A stretch of 64,000 nt of DNA, from assembly GCA_010909165.1 (NCBI GenBank), contig MU008172.1, positions 1,178,001 through 1,242,000 of the forward strand, given 5' to 3'. Shown piece after piece: positions 22,222 to 33,690 of the stretch. This stretch comes from Anthoceros angustus (taxonomy: Eukaryota > Streptophyta > Anthocerotopsida > Anthocerotales > Anthocerotaceae). Under the pieces are notes generated by a model. That model worked only from the letters and a program-made list of their open reading frames with translations. It made no database searches and had not been told where the DNA came from. The position numbers were made by a program, and so were the translations under genes. Numbering within the stretch: position 1 is the first letter of the stretch; the number at the start of each line of letters is the position of its first letter.

Positions 22222-24612
22222 TGAATGCCACTTTTTACATCGCCGTGCAGGCACAGGTTCCTTATCAATCCTCACGCCACAATGGTCCGACGGATCCGGA
22301 GTTCACAACATACATGTATTGTCCATGCCCGAAGCAAAGGTGCAGAAGCACCATTAAAATTCGCGACATTTCGCCGGACCGCCAAAGAACAATGGTCTTG
22401 GTTCCAGAGGTGTGTCGCCGATGTTTTTACAGCTGCGAATGATGATCCGCTCGACACCTCATGCCGCATTGAGTTCCCGCAGCCGATGCCCATTCTAATG
22501 AAGTTGGCAATGGCCACCCGCTACTGCATCATGGGGCCACCGATATTCCGTGCCCGCCCACCGCCGGCCTCGAAAATGCGAATGCGCCCCGACCACACGA
22601 CCATACAGCCAATGCTGACGACGGTCGGAAGAGAGGACATGCATGCGGACCTTGATGCGACGCCTCATGCGGACACTGACTGCGGACCTTCATGCCGACG
22701 AGGAGATTCGGACTTGGATGAACTCTGGCCGGGCCGTGTTCGCATACTGCAAGGAGAGAGCATATGCCCGGATGCATGGAAATGCCCTTGTTCACCATCG
22801 CAACCTTGCACCTCAAAGAGTCCCGCTAACCGCACTTCTTGCTTTCCATTCAAACTCATATGGCATACCGACGGGCGATTGATTTATTGGTTACAACTAC
22901 CTTGCCTACATAAAGGCATGTACTTTCTATTATGAATGTAATGCAACACATATTGCTAGAGCTTGTGTATGATTCTCATCATGGTATCGAGCACACTTGC
23001 TCTTTGTTTGCTTATGCATCCTCATGCATCTAAGTAGCTTATCTAGGAGACACTTTCTAATCTAGCATTTGCCTAGATGGATTGGATGGCTTTGGCTCTA
23101 ACCCGTAAACATCCTCGCTCTTGCAACGGATGGGTTTAACCCATTTGGACACAAGTCCACAACTACATCTATATGGTTATGCTATTCTTACACAACCTTC
23201 CACCATGGCTAAGCACGAAATCCGCTTATACCATCATGCCGCTTATTGTGCCGGGCCCTCACATTGTGCCGAACTTTGATGTTTACATGGAACCTCTTTT
23301 GGAGGAGTTGAGAGACCCGTGGCATGGGATACCCATGGACTTTTTCTTTTCCCGACAACAGCGCTCACGCGAAATTGCACACCATACCATAGTGATTATC
23401 CGGCATTGGCACACCCACTTTTGTGAAGGGTTCAAGGGCATGTGAATGTTGGGATGGCTTAGACTCGCTGGGCCCACCACGTGCAGGAGGAGTACCTTGG
23501 CTCGGCGGTGGCTTCCAATCATCCCATGCGCGTAGACATGGACCGGTACAACAATGAAGTGGAGCGCGGCCCGTCCCAATCCCTCGCTTGACGCGCTAAT
23601 GGCGTATAAAAAGAGAGATAATGCAAATCGGAGTTGAGGAGAGAGGCAAGTTTGGCACCCGCAAAAGCTTATGGTTTGATTACCACCGTATTGGAGACAC
23701 ATTCGAGGTGGACACAAAGGGATGTTATGCACATTGAGAAGAACAATGCAGGCTTTGTGGCGACCTTCATAGGAGAGAAAGATGATCTACGATCCCGCTT
23801 AGACATGGAAGAATACGGGGCAAGCATGAGCTATGGCCATTGCTAGAATAGGAGACCTTCTTGCCTCAGATGTCTTATCCAAGCCGGACTTGGATATGGT
23901 TTTGTGAGATGCATATGGTTACCAACCGGATACGCATCAAACATCGCTGAAAATCAAGGCCCGCAAACTGGAACCTCAAAGCTCATGATTGGCATGTTGT
24001 CATGGAGATTTATTTCCTATTGTCTTACGGGACGAATCAAGCCTCAAGATACAAAAGGACCGCCTCAAGAAACTATATCACCGGATATGCCAACGCCGGA
24101 TTCCGGCATGAGGTTGGGAGAATGCAACAAGAGTGCATCGTGGTCATGTGTCACCGGAAAGAGAATTTCCACCCAACTTGTTTGATATTTCACATCTCAT
24201 TATTCACTTGGTGGATGATGTTGCGGCATTGGGCCCGTAAGTGGATGTATCCTGGGAGAGGTATTTGGGGAGCAGGAAGGACACTATTAGACAACAGAGC
24301 AAACCCGAGGGTGATGGCGAGGGATATGTGAGGAGGAATCTTTGTTGTATGCTAAGTCGACCTTAGTGAACACTATCCTCCTCCCATATTTGGAGCGATA
24401 AGTTCATGAAGAATGCGACAGAAAGGCAGGCATGGGGCGCCCATACAAGTTTACGACGCCGAGTTGCACCAGTCCACACTTTCATCTTGGTCCACATCCA
24501 AATCTTAGACCCATTCTTAAAGAAGACAAGGAGGAAGTGGAACAAGGAGTAACGACGAGCCATCTTTTCGCATGGATCCATGCAGAGATTCAGGGAAGTT
24601 GGGAAGATCTCA
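22222..24612 (+). pseudogene. CACTA Tnp2-type transposase, copy B, tandem duplicate
   Basis: This copy repeats copy A from the N-terminal CPCPK domain (~22320) through the acidic linker (22640-22730). The Tnp2 core follows, with the ATDGFNPFGHKS region (~23120-23155), IMPLIVPGPHIVPNFDVYM (~23237-23290), DVMHIEKN and FIGEKDD (23720-23800), and then DUF4218 (24170-24600). Several places frameshifted in A are in frame here, and the reverse. The stretch equivalent to about 20290-20655 of copy A is replaced by Copia LTR/leader sequence (22884-23085). Confidence 0.82.
22884..23085 (+). repeat. Copia LTR 3' part plus PBS and leader fragment inside CACTA copy B
   Basis: This is nearly identical to 25624-25826 of the Copia element: LTR from ttattggttac to its end (22981), PBS tggtatcgagc (22982-22992) and leader as far as gcctagatggattg. 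It is not a solo LTR, since the left part of the LTR is missing and the leader is present. The right junction lies in tagatggattg, which is also the CACTA sequence at that point in copy A. Confidence 0.85.
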
Positions 24613-25497
24613 CCGACGATGTGGTCAGCATGGACGGACAGTCCCTTTGGGCCACTGCATGCACATGGCATGTAAGGGAAGCCACCTTGGACGATCGCCG
24701 CGATGAAGAGTCGAAAGTGACATAGGGACAGTGTGTTCCGATGCGTCATGGGGGATGAAGGAGGCGGACTTACTATGGCCATGTCCAAGAAATCTGCGGG
24801 TCTCATTTTCTTACAACCACTCATCCCGAAGGTGAAGCGGTTGAGTGGAATCCATGGCGGATCCCTTGAGCGATCACGAGGTTTCACGGCGTGTACACTA
24901 AGCGCCATTATGCGTGCCGGGCAAATGCGTCGATACCATTTCATATGGCCATCAAGTGACCCGATGTATTCTACATGGCGATGGCGGAGGAGGGGTGGGC
25001 ATTAGCGGTCACCGCATGGGGAGGAGGAGGAAGGAGGGGAATCATGATGAACAATGTGGATGGAAATCATATAAGAAGTGAAACGATCCATTGCAACCCT
25101 AAACATACGAAACCCTATGCTAACCCGCCTGTATGGACCTGACATAGAAGCTCCTTTTTGCCTTCAGGCTGATAACAAGAGATGCAGATAACGGTTCGCA
25201 CTATTCCCGAGCTTTCGGTGGTTCGGAAGTCAACCACAGTTCTACTCTATGCCATTGTCTTCTTTTCCACAAAACTATCTACCAATGTGCAGAAGGTGGC
25301 GATCTCGCCTCATTTATGGCGGGCTATGCCCGCAGCGTCTCTCCACAACTATAAGAAGGACCCACCAAGTTCGGCGCTCCTGCACAAACCAATCCCAAAC
25401 ATCGAGAGCCGGCACCAAGTCCATCCATTGTGTGATTTCAAGTAAACACCTCCCTACCTCCTGCACGCGCCTGCGAGCATCCAAGGCATCTGCATTA
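24613..25497. other. Sequence between CACTA copy B and the Copia element
   Basis: This probably holds further C-terminal or downstream CACTA sequence. The frames at 24733-25005 and 25182-25445 give no confident domain. The last bases before the Copia insertion are ttagaatc. Confidence 0.35.
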
Positions 25498-25502
25498 GAA
25501 TC

Positions 25503-25725
25503 TGATAAAATAGCTTACTATTAGGGCACTCTTCACTAGGGCACCTAGGACTTAATAATTAATTTAGTCCTTAGGGCTCTAGGTAGTTTCTTTAGTAGTT
25601 ATTTAATTGGTTAGTTGTTACAACCACTTATTGGTTACAACTACCTTGCCTACATAAAGGCATGTACTTTCTATTATGAATGTAATGCAACACATATTGC
25701 TAGAGCTTGTGTATGATTCTCATCA
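25503..25725 (+). repeat. Copia 5' LTR
   Basis: It starts TGATAAAATAGC and ends GATTCTCATCA. It contains no CG dinucleotide. It matches the 3' LTR base for base except for one T in a run and the last base. Confidence 0.93.
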
Positions 25726-25736
25726 TGGTATCGAGC
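25726..25736 (+). other. Copia primer-binding site
   Basis: TGGTATCGAGC starts immediately after the 5' LTR. It matches the common plant Copia site TGGTATCAGAGC (complement of the initiator methionine tRNA 3' end) with one A missing. The loss creates a CG. The same variant is in the fragment at 22982. Confidence 0.8.
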
Positions 25737-26510
25737 ACACTTGCTCTTTGTTTGCTTGCATCCTCATGCATCTAAGTAGCTTATCTAGGAGACACTTTCT
25801 AATCTAGCATTTGCCTAGATGGATTGTGTTTATCCTAGAATTGCTATCTTTGCATGCATTCTTTTTATGCTAACATTTCTCTTCTAACAATGCTTTTATG
25901 CACTAATTCTTTGTTCTTCCTCCATGGATTTGTGTTCCTTAGAAGGAGAAGGCATAGAGTTAAGAAGAGAAGTAGTCCTGCAAGACAACAAGAACAAATT
26001 AGGAGCCCAACACATAGAAGCAATAGAAGACAACAAGCTATAGAGGAGAGATAGTAGAAACCTCCTCTTGTATAGCAAACTTCATTGCATCTATTTTAAT
26101 TTCTAAACCGGATCAAGGGAAGTTTATCAAGCTAGCTAGGACGTGATTTGCTAGAAGTTTTAGTCCAATTCACGTCAAGGCATTAGAATTAGCTCTCCAA
26201 CATATCCCAAATTTGAATGTTGGTATTAGTACTCCTTTATCTTCTAGTCGCAAGACAAAATAGCATAGAAACTCTTAGATTTCAAGAAATTGATAGTCAA
26301 TTAGCAACTCTTAGAATCCAATCCTTTGATCTTAAGGGAGAATTATCTGAATTAAGGACAAAATTGTCTATTCTCTCTAAGGTTGATAATGCGCAGATTT
26401 GAGAGCATGCTATCATCATCCGAATCGACTATGATGCAAGAGAAGAGTTTCTGCATGCAATAAAGAAGATGAGGAGCATCAGCGAGGCCTAGTCCTCTAA
26501 ATCACCTACA

Positions 26511-27405
26511 ATGGCTGGAGTGATCAATAATGAAGAACAAACTGTTCCTAATTCCCCATTGGGTAATGATAATGCTAACACTTCATTGCATTATCATTAT
26601 GGTGACGTTTCAAAGAGAAAGATAGATTCAATGGAAGGGATTATGACATCGGTCATTGAGAATGCGAGGAGCTTTGCGGCAAAGAGACCTTTGGGGCATC
26701 GTCGATGGATCAATTCCAAGGCCACACGCCCGATTTGAGCGTGAACTTCAACCTTCCGGGGCCTTGACGAAGGCACAAGATTTATTGGTCGGTGGACTTT
26801 CTCAACATATGGTGAGACATGTCGCACACGCAAAGACCTCCAAGGATATGTGGACTCACCTTGCTCAATTATATTCATCTCGAGATGTAATGAGTATTGT
26901 TGCACTTCACGTAACTTCCGCAACCTCTCAATGAAGGAGTCCGACACCATCGAACATCATGTTAATGCATTTCGATTGGCACGATCCCATTTGGAATCTT
27001 CAATCGTACCTATCTCGGAGATGGAGGCTTACGTCATTCTCTTATCTTCATTGCCACCTTCTTATAGGCCTTTCATTACAACTCAAAATGCAGTGATTCG
27101 CAATGTCGGAAAAGCTGCAGATGAAGATCCAAATGAAGAGCCAGACATCAGTGTTTCGAACTTATTGGAGCATTGCTACGAGGAGGCAAGCGTCATCATC
27201 ACTCCGAGCCAACAAGCGGCAGTGATGTATTCACAAAGGGGTAGAGGAAGAGGACGAGGCGAGGCCGAGGTTCTACTTTCCGGCCCCCATATCTCACATA
27301 CTTTCCATGATGGAGAGGCATCTTCTTCAACACCGCAAGAGGTAACAAGAAGATCGGGATTATATGTAATTGGTGCGTAATCCAAATCACATGGAAAAGG
27401 ATTGT
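26511..27405 (+). pseudogene. Copia gag with CCHC zinc knuckle, frameshifted
   Basis: The frame opens MAGVINNEEQTVPN and then hops frames through a gag-polypeptide (UBN2-type) domain: LWGIVDGSIPRPHARFER, MWTHLAQLYSSRDVMSIV, MKESDTIEHHVNAFRLAR, ILLSSLPPSYRPFITTQN. A C-x2-C-x4-H-x4-C knuckle (27365-27405) follows; a missing C in what should be TGCCGT shifts the frame inside it. Gag packages the element RNA in virus-like particles in the cytoplasm. Confidence 0.82.
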
Positions 27406-27499
27406 CGTAAGAAGAAGAATGGGAACCTCAGGAGGCCCCACAGAGCTAACATTGCGTGAAACAATCTTCCTCAACTCCAAGGTGCTCACGTGTGCTTGG

Positions 27500-28100
27500 C
27501 TTCTTCCAAGCCCTCCAATACCTCATGGTACTTAGGCATGGAGCTACTTCACATATTTGTTACAACAAACTCTTTTGAGTCTTACTCACCACCACAGGAC
27601 ATCTCTCCTCGAGAGATGATCACAACCTACCCATAGCGGGTGTCGGTTCAGTTGTATTCAAGTGTGATTCAGGTCAGGTTCTTCATCTTCATCACGTCCT
27701 CCATGTTCCTTCAATGTGCAAGAATCTAGTATCAGCTGCAAGTCTTTGTCAAGAACACACTCTGCAGGTGATCCTTTATGCAGATAGTTGTCTTCTCTCT
27801 TTCATAAGTGATAGAAACTATACAATCTGCACAGGCACTTTAGATGATGGTCTCTATAGATTGTCAGTACAAGTGGGAGCCACCCATTCTGCTAATGTTG
27901 CCATTCCAAACCCTGACACCTACCCAAACCATGCTTTGGCATTGTCGCCTTGGTCATCCTAATAGTCAAAATTAATCCAAATGTCTAAGGGAGCTTTATA
28001 TAGAACCCCTTGCCTTGCAAAGGTTGAACACCTACCTTGGTGAATCTTGTGTCCTCACTAAACGACATCAAGAGCCTTTCAAAATAAATCTCCACAAAGG
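27500..28100 (+). pseudogene. Copia protease and GAG-pre-integrase region
   Basis: SWYL...ATSHIC-like sequence (27515-27560) marks the aspartic protease. The expected DSGA catalytic triad is not intact, being read as LGMELL here because of a changed or lost base. Downstream are LHHVLHVPSMCKNLVSAASL and GTLDDGLYRL, then the HALALWHCRLGH-type zinc-binding pre-integrase segment (~27925-28060). No continuous frame exists. Confidence 0.72.
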
Positions 28101-28109
28101 CCAAGTCAC

Positions 28110-28780
28110 CTTTAGAGATAGTGCACACAGACATTGTGGACCCTTGTCTACACCCTCCTTTAGTGGTAGTAGATATTTTTGACCTTCACAGATGATTTCT
28201 CTCGTTTTGTCTTTTCCTACATCCCGAAAAACAAGAGTGATGCCTTTCACTTCTTCAAGGACTACATGAAATGGGTGAGAGACTTACGGATCACAAACTC
28301 AAGACCTTACGTTCCGACAATGGTGGAGAGTTTACATCTCTCTTTTGAGGATTTTGTCGGTGAAGGTATAGCTCAACAACTTACATTGTCTACACTCCTC
28401 AACAAAATGGCGTGGAGAACAAGAATCTACGCCTCAAGAGATCACAGTTGCTTATTGGTACAAGCTAAGTTATCTAAGGCTTATTGAGAGGCCCTCCTAA
28501 CGAACCTATCTCATGAATCGATTGCCTACATCAGCTTCAAGGTATGACTCCATATGAAGCATTCATTGGCAAGAAGCCTTCTATTGACCACCTTGAATTT
28601 TTGGATCCCGCATATGTTTTTATTCCCAAAGCATTGCGTAAGTTGGATCCCAAAGCATAAGTACACTTCATTGGCTACACCAAGGTATCAAAGGGTACAA
28701 ATTGTTCAACCCTTCTACAAGGCAACTTTTATACGCCGAGTGTTACTTTTCATGAGTCTTACCTCTTTTCCCCCAGTGGG
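28110..28780 (+). pseudogene. Copia integrase core, frameshifted
   Basis: GPLSTPSFSGSRYFLTFTDD, then FSRFVFSYIPKNKSDAFHFF, give the first half of the core with the first catalytic Asp. GIAQQLT and PQQNG-like sequence (28360-28420) gives the region before the catalytic Glu. TPYEAFIGKKPSIDHL and FIPKALRKLDPK (28545-28660) follow. Missing bases near CG words break the frame several times. Confidence 0.8.
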
Positions 28781-29194
28781 AGCGATAGGTCCTCCTCTTG
28801 ATGAGACCATTGACCCTTCTTATTTTGATGATCGATTATTTCACTCCATTTCCCATTCACGCTTCTCGTGTTCCTTTAGTTGAACCTATTATGCGGGAGG
28901 AGGAGGAGTTAGCATCTATTCCACTACAACTCAACCACGAACCTGATGTTGACATCCCAGCAGAGGCGCCAGTTGACACTCATGATGATGAGTTTGATGA
29001 CCCTCCGGAGGATGACATTGTGGAGCCGCAGATCCGTCGTTGATCCCGCTCCTGGATGATGCACTGCACAAAGGTACAACCTTAGATCCCGACCTACTAT
29101 CTCAGTCCTGCAGTTGGAAGGAACCTCCTTTAGGATACCTAGCTGTTTTGATGATCCTATACCCCTATATCACTTTATTCTCAAGGCTCTACAA

Positions 29195-30060
29195 GGCAAC
29201 TATAGACCCGGAAGAACCTCTTACCTTAAAACAAGCTTTCTCTTCTCCGAAAAGACTTATGGAAGGTAGTCATAGATTCGAATATAATTCCCTAGTTAAT
29301 AACTCTACATGGGAATTGGTCAAACCACCTAGGGGTAGGAAGATAGTAACCAGCAAATGGGTATTCAAAATTAAAAGAAAAGGAGATGGTTCTATAGAAA
29401 GGTATAAGGCACGCCTAGTAGCGAGGTTTACACAAATTCTGGTCTAGATTACATACCTTGGGCCACTTATGCCCCAGAGCCAAATTTGCACACTTGAATG
29501 ATATTTGCCTTATGTGCCCAACATGATCTTGAACTCCACATGATGGATGTTAAGACAACATATTTGTATGGGCGCGCAAGAGGAAATATACATGAGACAA
29601 CCCGAGGGTTCTGAAGTCAAAGGCAAAGAAGATTGGGTATGCCGACTCATCAAAGGTTTGTATGGCCTTAAGCGGTCAGAATTGGAATTTAACCATACAT
29701 GTACAACTTATTGGGAGAGGATTTAAGCAAAGCCGGTGATGCTTGTATGTACATCCTAATATCCGCAATGATATATTTTATCTTCTACTTTATGTTGATG
29801 ATGTTTTTATGGCAACAAACTCCCTCACTCTCCTAGAACTAAAGCATGGCTTAGGACTCTATTTGAGATGTCCGATCTAGGAGAAATGACATATGCACTT
29901 GGTGTTAATATTACGAAATAGAGGTAATAAGACTCTAAGTATAGTTCAAACCAAGTATATTAAGGAGAGTTTAGCTAAATTTGGACTTGAGGATGCAAAG
30001 CTGCACACCTTTTGCAAGTGGTGTTAGGCTTACCTCATATGAGTCCCAAAACTGAAGAAA
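29195..30060 (+). pseudogene. Copia reverse transcriptase (RVT_2), frameshifted
   Basis: NNSTWELVKPPRGRKIVTSK and WVFKIKRKGDGSIERYKARL form the N-terminal RT block. HDLELHMMDVKT then carries the first catalytic Asp, and LLYVDDVFMA (YVDD at 29791-29802) carries the catalytic pair. SDLGEMTYALGV follows. The active-site codons are intact, but frames change at least four times. Confidence 0.85.
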
Positions 30061-30279
30061 AGCTAGAAATGTCAGTTCCATACCGACATCTTTGTTGGCA
30101 CTCTAATATATTTATGCAATTTTACGAGACCGGATATATCTTTTGAAGTCGTTCACACTCACAATTCTTGGAGAACCGGACGTGAGCCGGATGTCCTAAG
30201 CGTATATTCGGATACCTTAAAGGCACTATGTACAGATCGATGTTCAAGCATACACCAGCTATCAACACATTAACTCTAA

Positions 30280-30723
30280 CGGCATATCGATGCCGACTAT
30301 CTTTGGTGACCGACACACAATCGTCGGGTATGTATTACTCTTGGGAGCACCAATATCCTGGTCAAGTAAGAAACAACCTACTATAGCTTTGTCAATCGAA
30401 TCGAGTACGGTACTAACCTCGGTTCTAAAGACATAGTGTGGTCCAGTTAGTTTTGAGTGAACTTCACCATCCTCAACTTAAGCCTACATCTTTGTTTAGT
30501 GATAGCCGGTGCCATTGCACACGAAATCCTGTTTTCATTCTAGAACTAAACATATAGCTGTTGAGTATCACTACATAAGGGAAAAGTTAGAAGATCAAAC
30601 CATAAATATTAGTTATGTTCAAACTTTAGACAATGTCGATTTATTAACAAAGTCATTGGGAATTGAGTTACATAGGAAACACATGAAATGTTTGGGTATA
30701 ATGGACACCTGTCCAAACCTTTA
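30280..30723 (+). pseudogene. Copia RNase H region and pol C-terminus
   Basis: Pieces of the RNase H fold are visible: YRCRLSLVTDTQSS-type DADYAGD region (~30290-30330), SWSSKKQPTIALS (~30355-30400), then RTKHIAVEYHYIREKLED and TINISYVQTLDN up to the stop at 30722. Frameshifted like the rest of pol. Confidence 0.72.
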
Positions 30724-32386
30724 ACCTAATACTCACCCTAGCGCCTTAGGGCCGATTTAAGATAACCTTAAAATCTTAGCCCAAAATTATTGTCTTACTA
30801 TTTTTTGAACATTTTCTTCTTCTATCTCAAAATAGCTTAGGTCATCCCGCCTTCCTCTTCATAGACGGCCAACATAGAACCTGGAATATTTATATTAAAA
30901 ATAAAAATAATATTTAAGCAGTATTTATGTGATTAAAACAATAAATTCCCTTAGCACCAAAGGCACCTACGGAAAATATGTTTGATATGTCCTGAAATTC
31001 CTCACATGGGAGACTTGCTATTTTATCATGTGGATGGTAGTTTCCTCACATATATAGGAGTCCGGACATCTCCTTTTCACTTAAACCTAAGGTGAGTATG
31101 TATACTTTATTTTCCTGGTCACCTTTTGGTAGAATTCGCTTATAATAGCCCATGTTTTTGTCTTTAATACACTTAGGAAACAAAATGTGTTTGTGCATCA
31201 ATGCAGAAAATTTATGCTAGGTTATTCGATCCTAAAACTCATATAGAAATTAGGATGCTTAAAATCGGATAACCCTTATTTAATATATTGCACCTTTCTT
31301 TTCCAGCCCTTCCTTGTCATATCCTCCCCATGCCGTCTCCACCCATCGCATAGCGTCACACAAGTGTCGCCTCTTATCCATCAAGTCATTAGCATCCTTG
31401 TAATCCACTTGTGTCATAGCTTCTTCTTAGAAGCATAAGATGGGCAATCTTTCCTACAAACACTTTTGGCAGGTGGGCTTTTGCGGCGGAGCATCATTCA
31501 TTGAGAGAGGAGGGCACGTCCTCATCACCTAGGCTTCCTCCCCTTTGGTGAGCACATCCGAATTGCTTCACAAATGAAGACATGGCGGAAATGAAGACAT
31601 GGCGGAAATGAAGACGCAATCTTACACTTACGGACTTGAGCTTTCCCTCTTGGTGAGCGCGTCCTGAGGATCCTTAGGCATCTCGTTCGGTTCATCCTCC
31701 GAGGATGAGGTCGGATCAATGACAAATGCGGAGATTTCTTTCGAAATTGCAGGAAGGACGAGTGCAGAGGCGAGACTCTTCATCACCAGCGAGGACACGA
31801 CGATGCATCAGCAGTGGGCGCCCTCTCCTTTTGTTTGGGCGCCCTGAGCGCCTGGCGTCCCTGCAAGGACGCCCGGACATTGGGCGGGAAGGCGCCCGGC
31901 CCCGGCCGCGGCCGCGGCGGAGAGGGCCCGCGGGGCTCGGACAGGCGCGATGGCGCCCCGTGGGCGCCTCCTCCGTGGGGCGGGATTGCGCGCTGTGCGG
32001 TAGCCACCCCTCCTGCCATCGCCATCACCTGCACATGTACCAACCACCAAGTTGTCGGGATCGCGTTCGTGAAGTTTGAGGAAGAAGGGGTATTATCCAT
32101 TATCCTTTTGATTTTCCTTTTCGGAAATTAGGTATTTTCTGGATTTTCCTCTATATATAAATCCCTTAAATACTTTTAATTAGTTTTAATTCCACCTATT
32201 CTTGAAGTTGGGTTATTAGTTTCTCATCTCGGTTCTCCTTAAGTGGGAGTTATTTTAATAGTGATTATTACTTTCAGTTTTACCTTAAGTTTTACTTTAT
32301 GCCTTTAAGTAAAGTTTAGTTAGGGACTAGTTTTACTAGACTAGTTTTCCTAGACCTCTTTTGGTCGAAAATCACCCCTAGTTCAT
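30724..32386 (+). other. Copia non-coding tail (1.7 kb) with GC-rich block
   Basis: No gene was recognised between the pol stop and the polypurine tract. It holds an AT-rich part (30880-30960) and a GC-rich block (31810-31990) full of GGGCGCC and related palindromic words. A TATA-like ctatatataaat (~32150) is followed by a second aagtgggagtt word (~32240) resembling the polypurine tract. The tail may include a fragment of another LTR. Confidence 0.45.
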
Positions 32387-32398
32387 AGTGAGTGGGAG
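32387..32398 (+). other. Copia polypurine tract
   Basis: AGTGAGTGGGAG directly precedes the 3' LTR, the expected position and composition for priming plus-strand synthesis. Confidence 0.8.
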
Positions 32399-32621
32399 TG
32401 ATAAAATAGCTTACTATTAGGGCACTCTTCACTAGGGCACCTAGGACTTAATAATTAATTTAGTCCTTAGGGCTCTAGGTAGTTTCTTTTAGTAGTTATT
32501 TAATTGGTTAGTTGTTACAACCACTTATTGGTTACAACTACCTTGCCTACATAAAGGCATGTACTTTCTATTATGAATGTAATGCAACACATATTGCTAG
32601 AGCTTGTGTATGATTCTCATC
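32399..32621 (+). repeat. Copia 3' LTR
   Basis: It is identical to the 5' LTR except for one extra T (tttcttttag) and loss of the terminal A. GAATC follows at 32622-32626, repeating the five bases before the 5' LTR. Confidence 0.93.
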
Positions 32622-32626
32622 GAATC

Positions 32627-33090
32627 GCGCAATAACAACTCCTTAACCCGCGCGATTCTTTGGGCGAGGCGGCGGTGGCGATCGCCCGACCGAAGTCGGA
32701 GGAGGATGCCTCCATCTCCGACAGAAAGCGATCCCTATTGCCGCCGTCATCGGGTGCAGCAGCCATTGTCGAGACACCTTGCACAGATGCCTGCAAGTCC
32801 ACAAAACGGAGGTGAGGAGGAAGGTCGGGCCCGGAAGGACGGAAATGCATGAAATTCAAGAGGACGTCACCACACAGAGCACTAGCACATGGAACAATGG
32901 CACCGAAGAATGGCTACCTAGCAAGGAATTCTCAAATGAGCTGCATCACGGAGCAGACGGGCGGGGCGCGCTGCCTGCAAGCGTCTTTGCGGGAATCAAG
33001 TTGGAAGTGGCAGTAAAGATATTGTTCGGTACATGCAGCCATGGTATTGCACAGCATTTTGTGGGTCTATGAAAGCAATTGAATGGTTAA
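32627..33090. other. Flank of Copia insertion, no gene recognised
   Basis: The target sequence resumes after the duplication. Open frames at 32604-32852 and 32779-33072 have no recognisable domain. Confidence 0.35.
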
Positions 33091-33690
33091 GGGCATGTAT
33101 GTGAAACACATGGACATGTACCACATACTCTAATGAAGGTCATGTGGCATGTATAGGCAGAAAGTTGGGATGCCGGATGATATATCCTCGGATAATGATG
33201 TGTATTAATACAGCGAATAATCCGACGGATAATGGTTCTTAATCATTCCCACCACCCAAGATGACCCTATGTGTATGTCTGGACATGGACTACACACATG
33301 AAGGTCATGTGACATATATAGGCAACAGGTTGGGATGCCGGATGATTTATCCTTGGATAATGGCACAGGCTGACATACATCGAGTATTAATACATTGAAT
33401 AATGTATTAATACATCGAGTAATGGTACTTAATTATTCCCGACACCCAAGGACGACCGGCCTATAAATGCTAGTGGGCATGTATGCGAAAAACATGGACA
33501 TTTTCCACATACAGACATGAAGGTCACGTGACATATGTAGGCACGGAACCGACATGATCCTTGGCAAACCAACGATGCCGAATAAATTTGTCCTTGGATA
33601 ATGGTATATATTAATACCCTTAATTATACAAGGACAATGCTACTTAATTATGCCCGACACCCAAGGACGACCGGCCTATAAATAGTGAGG
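33091..33690 (+). repeat. Three tandem ~180-215 bp promoter-like repeats
   Basis: The units start near 33091, 33268 and 33475. Each has, in order, ggacat..., gaaggtcatgtgacat-type, ta(g/t)aggca, gatg(c)cg...ata, ggataatgg, a tacttaattat(g/t)ccc block, and (c)acccaaggacga. Units 2 and 3 end in ccggcctataaat, a clear TATA-type word (33454-33469 and 33671-33684). Unit 3 has a palindromic gtcacgtgac (G-box core). Confidence 0.75.

Larger units (their letters stand above)
25503..32621 (+). mobile_element. Full-length Copia LTR retrotransposon with 5-bp target duplication
   Basis: The ends are complete: 5' LTR 25503-25725, PBS, gag, protease, integrase, RT, RNase H, a 1.7-kb non-coding tail, polypurine tract and 3' LTR 32399-32621. 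GAATC occurs directly before (25498-25502) and after (32622-32626), consistent with a target-site duplication. The domain order (integrase before RT) defines Copia. The LTRs differ by one T and the terminal A, so the insertion looks very young. Yet gag-pol needs many frame changes and could not encode a working polyprotein as read. Confidence 0.92.

Noticed and set aside
22884-23085. Solo LTR insertion
   Set aside because: The left part of the LTR is missing, leader sequence beyond the primer site is present, and there is no target duplication.
33091-33690. CRISPR-like array from regularly repeated units
   Set aside because: The repeats are ~200 bp and imperfect, with no short identical repeats separated by unique spacers, and the genome is a plant nuclear one.
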